Assembly: GCA_964560355.1 (NCBI GenBank)
Contig: CAZLLI010000090.1
Location: forward strand, 1 to 10,816
Source: JAKEHA01 sp964560355
GTDB taxonomy: Bacteria; Krumholzibacteriota; Krumholzibacteriia; WVZY01; JAKEHA01
Reading direction: 5' to 3'
DNA: 10,816 bases
Under the pieces are notes generated by a model, which was not told the DNA's origin, ran no database searches, and was given only the letters and a program-made list of their open reading frames with translations. Of this stretch, positions 6,129-10,816 are shown piece after piece. A program made the position numbers and the translations under genes. Position 1 is the stretch's first letter; every line of letters starts with the position of its first letter.

Positions 6129-8888
6129 ATGAGGGGGACCGCGAAAGAAGTCTGCGTGATCTCTTTCATGCTCGCCATGTCGTTCGTCGCCGCGACGACC
6201 ATGGCGGGGGTGATTGCAGGTTCGGTCAAGGACGACAAGACGGACGAGCCGCTGATCGGCGCGAGCGTGGGCGTGGTGGGGACGAAGCTGGGCGGCGTCA
6301 CCGACTTGGACGGCAAGTACACGATCACCAATGTTCCCGCCGGTTTGTATTCGCTGCGCGTGTCGTACGTCGGCTACGCGCAGAAGGTGATCGCCGGCGT
6401 GGGAGTGGGCGCCAACGAAACCATGGCGATGAACATCCGCCTCGAACCCATGTCGAACGAACAGGGCGACGCCATGCGCATCGACGACGTCTACGTCACC
6501 GCCGAGCGCGTGCGTACGTCGGCGGCGTCGGTGCTTGCGGAACGCCAGCAGTCGGCGGCCGCCATCGACGTGTTGAGCGCCGAGCAGATTCGTTTGTCGC
6601 CCGACGGCAACGCCAACGACGCGCTCAAGCGCGTGACGGGGCTCTCCATCGTCGACGACAAGTTTGTGTTCGTGCGCGGCGTCACCGACCGCTACAACTC
6701 GACCACGCTGAACGGCGTCGCCGTCACCGGCACCGACACCGACAGCGACAAGAAAAGCTTCAACTTCGACCTCATGCCGGCGTCGCTCATCTCGAGCACG
6801 GTGGTGGCGAAAACCGCGACGCCGGACCAACCGGGCGATTTCAGCGGCGGATTGGTGCAGGTCAACACGCTCGGGTTCCCGTCGGAGTTCCTGCTCTCGG
6901 CGACGATGGAGACGGGCTACGACACCGGCAGCTCGCGCACCGATTTCGCCGTCGCACCCGGCGGCGGCAGCGACTGGAAGGCGAAGGACGACGGGGCCCG
7001 CGCGCTCCCGAGCGGGCTCGCCGGAACCGCGCTCGCGCAGGCGCTCCCCAACTCGTGGGGTACGTCGGACGACCAGTCGCGCATGAACGGTTCCTACAAC
7101 CTGTCGCTCGGCAATCACTACGACACCGGCAAAGGAACGCTCGGCGTCATCGCGTCGGGCACCTACAAGACCAACTTCAAAGTCGACGATTACCACCAGG
7201 AGCCGTACGCGGTCGGCGTCGACGGCAGCGAGAGCCGTTTGTTCATGTTCAACGGGACGCGTTACCGGCAGGGCTACCTGATGGGCGGGCTGCTCAACTT
7301 CGCCTATCACCCGTGGGGCAACCACTCGTTCAGCTTCGAGAACAATTATTCGCGCGCCGCGGCCGACAAGGTCTCGCAGGCCTTCGGGGTCGCGGGGTCG
7401 GGCGATTCGACGCGCACGCAGACGATCGAATGGGACCAGCGCGACCTGTATCTCGGACAACTCGCCGGCGACCACGAATTCCCCGGCTTGCACCAGATGG
7501 AATTGAAATGGCGCGCGTCGTACTCGACCTCGAACGCGGAAGAACCCGACCGCAAGTTCGCGTCGTACGCTCGCGTTCCGCAGGGCCTCTACATCCTGAA
7601 AGAGAATCTGCGCTCGTGGTCCAACCTCGCGGAGGATTCGCGCACCGCGAAGGTGGACCTCGCCTACCCGGTCGGACTCGGCAAGGTGAGCGCAGGCTAT
7701 CTGTACCTGAATCGCGAGCGATCCTTCGGCATCGACGCGTACTCGACCACGCTCTCGCCCACTATGAGCCGCGCCGACAAGCAGCGCATCATCGTGCAGC
7801 CCATCGACGAGATCTTCGCGGCCGGAAATTACGGACCCAACTTGCTCCAGTTCGAGCCGTATTCGCCGCTCACCGGCGACTACACCGGCACGCAGGACTT
7901 GAGCGCGTACTACGGCATGGTCGACATGCCCTTCGACGTCGCGGGCCGCGGCTTTCGATTCGCGGGCGGGATGCGCGTCGAAGACTCGAACCAGGAAGTG
8001 GTGTCGCCGGTGTCGGACAGCGATCCCACGCTGCAGACCGCGACCATTGACGAGACCGACGCGCTCCCCTCCGCCAACTTGACCTACGAGGTCACGAACG
8101 CGTCGAACCTGCGGCTGGGCTACTTCAAGTCGGTCAACCGGCCCGAGTTTCGCGAGATGGCCAACGTCGCGTACGTCGACTTCGACGCCAACCAGGGCGT
8201 CATCGGCAATCCGGACCTCGAGCGCGCGGTGATCGAAAATTACGACGTGCGCCTGGAGTGGTTCCCCGGCGTGGGCGAAGTGCTCGCGGCCAGCTACTTC
8301 TACAAGGATTTGACCGACGCGATCGAAGAGGAGCTGCTGCCGTCGCCCGATCGCTATGTGCGCACGTGGTTCAACTCGCCGCGGGCGAAGAACTACGGCT
8401 ACGAGATCGAGGTGCGAAAGAATCTGGGATTCCTGTGGGGATCGCTCGAGAACTTGATCGTGCAGGGCAACTTCACGCACGTCACCTCCGAGGTCGAATA
8501 CACCGAGTCGCACAACGACCCGGTGACCAACGAAGCCGTCACCGAGACCAAGACGCGCACCATGCAGGGTCAGGCGCCGTACACGCTCAACGCGGGCCTG
8601 ATCTACTCGGTTCCCGACATTCGCCTTTCGATGAGCGTGCTGTACAACCGCTTCGGCCAGCGCCTCGACGCGGTCGGCGACACGCGGGCGTACGACATCT
8701 ACGAGGAGCCGCGCAACCTGCTCGACTTCGCGCTCACCGAACAATTCACGCCGTGGGTGCGGCTCAAGTTCACGATCAAGGACATCTTGGCGGAGGATAT
8801 CGTCAACACATTTGGTACGTCCGGCTCGATTTGGGAGCAAGACGAAGTAGGGACCACGTATGCAATTTCTCTCTCTTTCAATCTATAG
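6129..8888 (+). CDS. TonB-dependent outer-membrane receptor with carboxypeptidase-regulatory-like domain
   Basis: A 919-residue outer-membrane beta-barrel transporter powered by TonB. Residues 1-26 are a signal peptide. Residues about 27-107 form a carboxypeptidase-regulatory-like domain (GSVKDDKTDEPLIGASV, DLDGKYTITNVPAG, YVGYAQKVI), typical of FCB-group receptors. A TonB box-like IDDVYVTAE follows at about 118-126, then the plug (about 130-247, with FVFVRGVTDRYNSTTLNG and GDFSGGLVQVNT) and a 22-strand-type barrel to the end. Late barrel motifs include SVNRPEFREMA, NPDLERAVIENYDVRLEWF and a final YAISLSFNL strand. Length is normal. The gene is divergent from the Ton operon, with its own Pho-box-like array. 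The ligand cannot be assigned from sequence: promoter and neighbours favour a phosphorus compound, whereas the receptor family alone would also fit siderophores or glycans. The spacer downstream leads to a secreted beta-helix protein, a likely partner. Confidence 0.94.
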   Translation: MRGTAKEVCVISFMLAMSFVAATTMAGVIAGSVKDDKTDEPLIGASVGVVGTKLGGVTDLDGKYTITNVPAGLYSLRVSYVGYAQKVIAGVGVGANETMAMNIRLEPMSNEQGDAMRIDDVYVTAERVRTSAASVLAERQQSAAAIDVLSAEQIRLSPDGNANDALKRVTGLSIVDDKFVFVRGVTDRYNSTTLNGVAVTGTDTDSDKKSFNFDLMPASLISSTVVAKTATPDQPGDFSGGLVQVNTLGFPSEFLLSATMETGYDTGSSRTDFAVAPGGGSDWKAKDDGARALPSGLAGTALAQALPNSWGTSDDQSRMNGSYNLSLGNHYDTGKGTLGVIASGTYKTNFKVDDYHQEPYAVGVDGSESRLFMFNGTRYRQGYLMGGLLNFAYHPWGNHSFSFENNYSRAAADKVSQAFGVAGSGDSTRTQTIEWDQRDLYLGQLAGDHEFPGLHQMELKWRASYSTSNAEEPDRKFASYARVPQGLYILKENLRSWSNLAEDSRTAKVDLAYPVGLGKVSAGYLYLNRERSFGIDAYSTTLSPTMSRADKQRIIVQPIDEIFAAGNYGPNLLQFEPYSPLTGDYTGTQDLSAYYGMVDMPFDVAGRGFRFAGGMRVEDSNQEVVSPVSDSDPTLQTATIDETDALPSANLTYEVTNASNLRLGYFKSVNRPEFREMANVAYVDFDANQGVIGNPDLERAVIENYDVRLEWFPGVGEVLAASYFYKDLTDAIEEELLPSPDRYVRTWFNSPRAKNYGYEIEVRKNLGFLWGSLENLIVQGNFTHVTSEVEYTESHNDPVTNEAVTETKTRTMQGQAPYTLNAGLIYSVPDIRLSMSVLYNRFGQRLDAVGDTRAYDIYEEPRNLLDFALTEQFTPWVRLKFTIKDILAEDIVNTFGTSGSIWEQDEVGTTYAISLSFNL

Positions 8889-8969
8889 AGGCTGACGCCT
8901 TACTCCGACCAAGTGGTTGGGAGGGAGAGAACCTGCATACCGGTCGCAAACGCAGGGATGAGATTGGTG

Positions 8970-9002
8970 GCCATCCCCGGAGGGTTCAGCTCCGGGGATG
9001 GC
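8970..9002 (+). other. Perfect 13-bp stem-loop between receptor and beta-helix genes
   Basis: GCCATCCCCGGAG (8970-8982) and CTCCGGGGATGGC (8990-9002) pair perfectly around a 7-base loop. It lies in the 240-base spacer (8889-9128) that separates the two genes. No T-run follows, so it is not a standard Rho-independent terminator in either direction. It could be a partial terminator, an mRNA-stability barrier or a processing site that sets the receptor to beta-helix ratio. The rest of the spacer shows no repeat array like those at the three promoters and no other clear promoter, so read-through from the receptor promoter is the simplest model. Confidence 0.65.
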
Positions 9003-9076
9003 ATGCCGAGAAAGGAGGCACGCAGCGATTAGGCACGAGACCCCGTTTTCTCAGGCATCACGAAGATAAAGGAACC

Positions 9077-9109
9077 ATGAATCGATTTTCAACCAGCAAC
9101 GAAGTCTAA
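9077..9109 (+). CDS. Possible 10-codon mini-ORF upstream of the beta-helix gene
   Basis: A short frame encodes MNRFSTSNEV and stops with TAA, 19 bases before the next ATG. It has a Shine-Dalgarno-like AAAGGA at 9068-9073, four bases before its ATG, and its stop runs directly into the AGGAGG of the following gene. It could be a translated leader that opens the downstream ribosome site by coupling, or just chance. It has no recognisable similarity to a known leader peptide. Confidence 0.25.
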   Translation: MNRFSTSNEV

Positions 9110-9112
9110 ATT

Positions 9113-9118
9113 AGGAGG
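9113..9118 (+). promoter_or_regulatory. Ribosome binding site of the beta-helix gene
   Basis: A consensus AGGAGG lies 10 bases before the ATG at 9129 and supports that start, which gives an immediate signal peptide. Confidence 0.8.
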
Positions 9119-9128
9119 ACCGCAACTC

Positions 9129-10816
9129 ATGAAGCGCTTGTTCTTCATACTGACCGTCGTCGTCGCGGCGTACGCATCAACTGCGGCGGCCGCTCTCCCG
9201 CAGGTCGTCATCGGCGCAGGAACGGCCCAGCCGGTTCGAACGCCCTATTGCCAGACGTTCAACCGCACGCTGTCGGCCGACACCATCTACGTCATGACCG
9301 GCTTGTACTACGTGCAGCCCGGCCACTCGCTGACCATCGAGCCCGGGACCGTCATCAAGGGTCACAAGGCGACGGGCGGCACGCTCATCGTCTGCCGCGG
9401 CGCGCAGATTTTTGCGCAAGGCAACCAGTTCCAACCGATCATCTTCACCAGCAGCCAGGCCGCGGGTGCGCGCCTTCCCGGCGACTGGGGCGGCGTCATC
9501 ATCTTGGGTAGCGCACCGGTCAACAAGGTCAATCCGCTGATCGAAGGCGGTCTCATCGCCGGCGACTGCACGGGTGCCACCGGCACCTATGGCGGCGTCA
9601 ACGCGAACGACAACAGCGGCGTGTTCAGCTACGTTCGTATCGAGTACGCCGGGTATCGCTTCGCGCTCAACAACGAGGTCAACGGCCTCACCATGGGCGG
9701 CGTGGGCGCGGGGACGCAGATCGACCACGTGCAGGTGAGCTACTCGGACGACGATTCGTACGAGTGGTTCGGCGGCACGGTCAATTGCTCGTACTTGGTC
9801 GCCTTCGCCGGCACCGACGACGAGTTCGACACCGACTTCGGCTACCGCGGGCGCGTGCAGTTCGGATTCGGATTGCGCGACCCGGACCAGTCGGACCCGA
9901 CCGGGCAGTCGAACGGGTTCGAATCGGACAACGACGCCTCGGCGACGTCGACCGACCAGCCCTACACGCGGCCGATCTTCTGCAACATGGCGCTGGTGGG
10001 TCCCGAGCGCAACAACGCGCAGGTTCCCTTCCCGCTCGGCGAGACGTTCCAGTACGGCGCGGTGATTCGCCGTTCGTCGCAGCTCAACCTGTTCAACTCT
10101 GTCATCATGGGGTATCCGTGGGGCATCAGCCTGCGCGACGCCAACACGAAGACGTGGGCGCTGAACGATTCGTTGCAGGTTCGCAACGTCAGCGTCCAGG
10201 CGACGCTGAATCCGAGCGGCTCGACGCACATCCACGACGAAGTAGCGTGGACGACGATCGACACGTGGTTCGCGACGGGGGGCTGGGCCAATCTCCCGGC
10301 CAACAACGCGGCGCGCCAGCCCGACGTCATCGGCCTCAACAACATGAGCAGCTTGAACGCGCCCGACCCGCGTCCGACGGGGAGCTCCGAACTCATCGGA
10401 AGCGCGAGCTTCACCAACCCGCGCCTGGCCGCGTTCGTCCCCACGACGTACCGCGGCGCCTTCCCCGACACCAAGACGGCGCAGCTCAACGAGCTGTGGA
10501 CGGCGCGCTGGACCAACTTCAGCCCGCAGTCGGCCGACTACGACAACGGCATCACCACCGGCGTCGGCGGCGGTCCTGAGTTCGCGTCGTCCTTGTCGCA
10601 GAATTACCCGAACCCGTTCAATCCGCAGACGACGATCGACTTCATCGTTCCGGCGACCGGCCACGTCAACCTCGACGTGTTCGACGCGCGCGGCGCCAAG
10701 GTGGCGTCTCTCGTGAACGGCGTGGTCGAGAAGGGCAAGCACACGGTCGGCTTCAACGCGCAAGGGTTGGCGTCGGGCGTGTACTTCTATCGCCTGCAGG
10801 GCAGCGGGATCAACGA
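9129..10816 (+). CDS. Secreted parallel beta-helix protein with C-terminal T9SS/FlgD-like sorting domain (3' end beyond window)
   Basis: The frame is open to the window end (562 residues seen). Residues 1-22 form a signal peptide. Residues about 45-345 look like a right-handed parallel beta-helix: LTIEPGTVIKGH, GAQIFAQGNQFQPIIFTSS, GDWGGVIILGSAPVN, FSYVRIEYAGYRF, IDHVQVSYSDDDSYEWFGGTVN. An acidic, Gly/Asp-rich segment follows at 229-240 (TDDEFDTDFGYR). A linker with GVGGGPE (about 478-484) leads to a C-terminal domain (about 485 on) with SQNYPNPFNPQTTIDF, NLDVFDARGAKVASL and LASGVYFYRL, the FlgD-Ig/type A sorting-domain pattern used by type IX secretion. Only the last few residues and the stop are missing. 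This beta-helix family is often found beside TonB-dependent receptors; its biochemical role is unknown. Here it probably acts on the cell surface or outside the cell, with the receptor, in phosphorus acquisition. Confidence 0.88.
   Translation, partial: MKRLFFILTVVVAAYASTAAAALPQVVIGAGTAQPVRTPYCQTFNRTLSADTIYVMTGLYYVQPGHSLTIEPGTVIKGHKATGGTLIVCRGAQIFAQGNQFQPIIFTSSQAAGARLPGDWGGVIILGSAPVNKVNPLIEGGLIAGDCTGATGTYGGVNANDNSGVFSYVRIEYAGYRFALNNEVNGLTMGGVGAGTQIDHVQVSYSDDDSYEWFGGTVNCSYLVAFAGTDDEFDTDFGYRGRVQFGFGLRDPDQSDPTGQSNGFESDNDASATSTDQPYTRPIFCNMALVGPERNNAQVPFPLGETFQYGAVIRRSSQLNLFNSVIMGYPWGISLRDANTKTWALNDSLQVRNVSVQATLNPSGSTHIHDEVAWTTIDTWFATGGWANLPANNAARQPDVIGLNNMSSLNAPDPRPTGSSELIGSASFTNPRLAAFVPTTYRGAFPDTKTAQLNELWTARWTNFSPQSADYDNGITTGVGGGPEFASSLSQNYPNPFNPQTTIDFIVPATGHVNLDVFDARGAKVASLVNGVVEKGKHTVGFNAQGLASGVYFYRLQGSGIN

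Noticed and set aside
6096..8840. 914-residue open frame on the minus strand opposite the receptor
   Set aside because: It is Arg/His/Val-rich with no domain pattern, lies exactly antisense to a clear TonB-dependent receptor, and has no ribosome site. It is a GC-driven shadow.
8889..9128. A fourth 11-bp repeat array or a riboswitch in the spacer before the beta-helix gene
   Set aside because: TTCA/TTTA cores occur singly but not in 11-base register, and no known riboswitch core could be recognised; only the hairpin and mini-ORF stand out.
9177..10763. 528-residue open frame on the minus strand opposite the beta-helix gene
   Set aside because: Low-complexity Arg/Val/Ala/Asp composition, antisense to a gene with signal peptide, beta-helix and sorting domain.

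Overview
The window looks like part of a high-GC Gram-negative chromosome. The best guess is an FCB-superphylum or candidate-phylum bacterium of the Eisenbacteria, Krumholzibacteria or Gemmatimonadota type. The pointers are strong GC bias at third codon positions, an outer-membrane TonB-dependent receptor with an N-terminal carboxypeptidase-regulatory-like domain, and a secreted protein ending in an 'NYPNPFNP' sorting domain, which is common in those groups. Taxonomy is inference, because no rRNA or other marker gene is present.

Layout. At the left edge, on the minus strand, lies the 5' part of pstS (1-603, periplasmic phosphate-binding protein), with its own promoter at 665-708. Next comes a tight minus-strand operon read from 5864 down to 776: DUF3450 coiled-coil protein, TtpC-like MotA/TolQ/ExbB protein with a long periplasmic domain, ExbB, ExbD, TonB, TPR protein. 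This is the gene order and content of the Vibrio TonB2/TtpC-type Ton systems. Divergently, on the plus strand, are a 919-residue TonB-dependent receptor (6129-8888), a 240-base spacer with a perfect 13-bp stem-loop and a possible mini-ORF, and a secreted parallel beta-helix protein with a T9SS/FlgD-like C-terminal domain (9129 to the window end, incomplete).

How it fits together. The most striking signal is regulatory. All three promoters carry tandem direct repeats of an 11-base unit with core TT[T/C]A (3 units before pstS, 4 before the Ton operon, 3 before the receptor). In all three, a TAnnnT -10 element starts exactly 16 bases after the first base of the last unit. This is the geometry of PhoB/PhoP (Pho box) activated promoters, so the window is best read as a phosphate-starvation regulon: an outer-membrane receptor and a surface or secreted beta-helix protein, a dedicated Ton motor to energise the receptor, and PstS to hand phosphate to an inner-membrane ABC transporter expected beyond the left edge. 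The ligand of the receptor (phosphate, polyphosphate or an organophosphate) cannot be read from the sequence.

Most other long open frames here are antisense or shifted shadows of these nine genes, caused by the high GC content.
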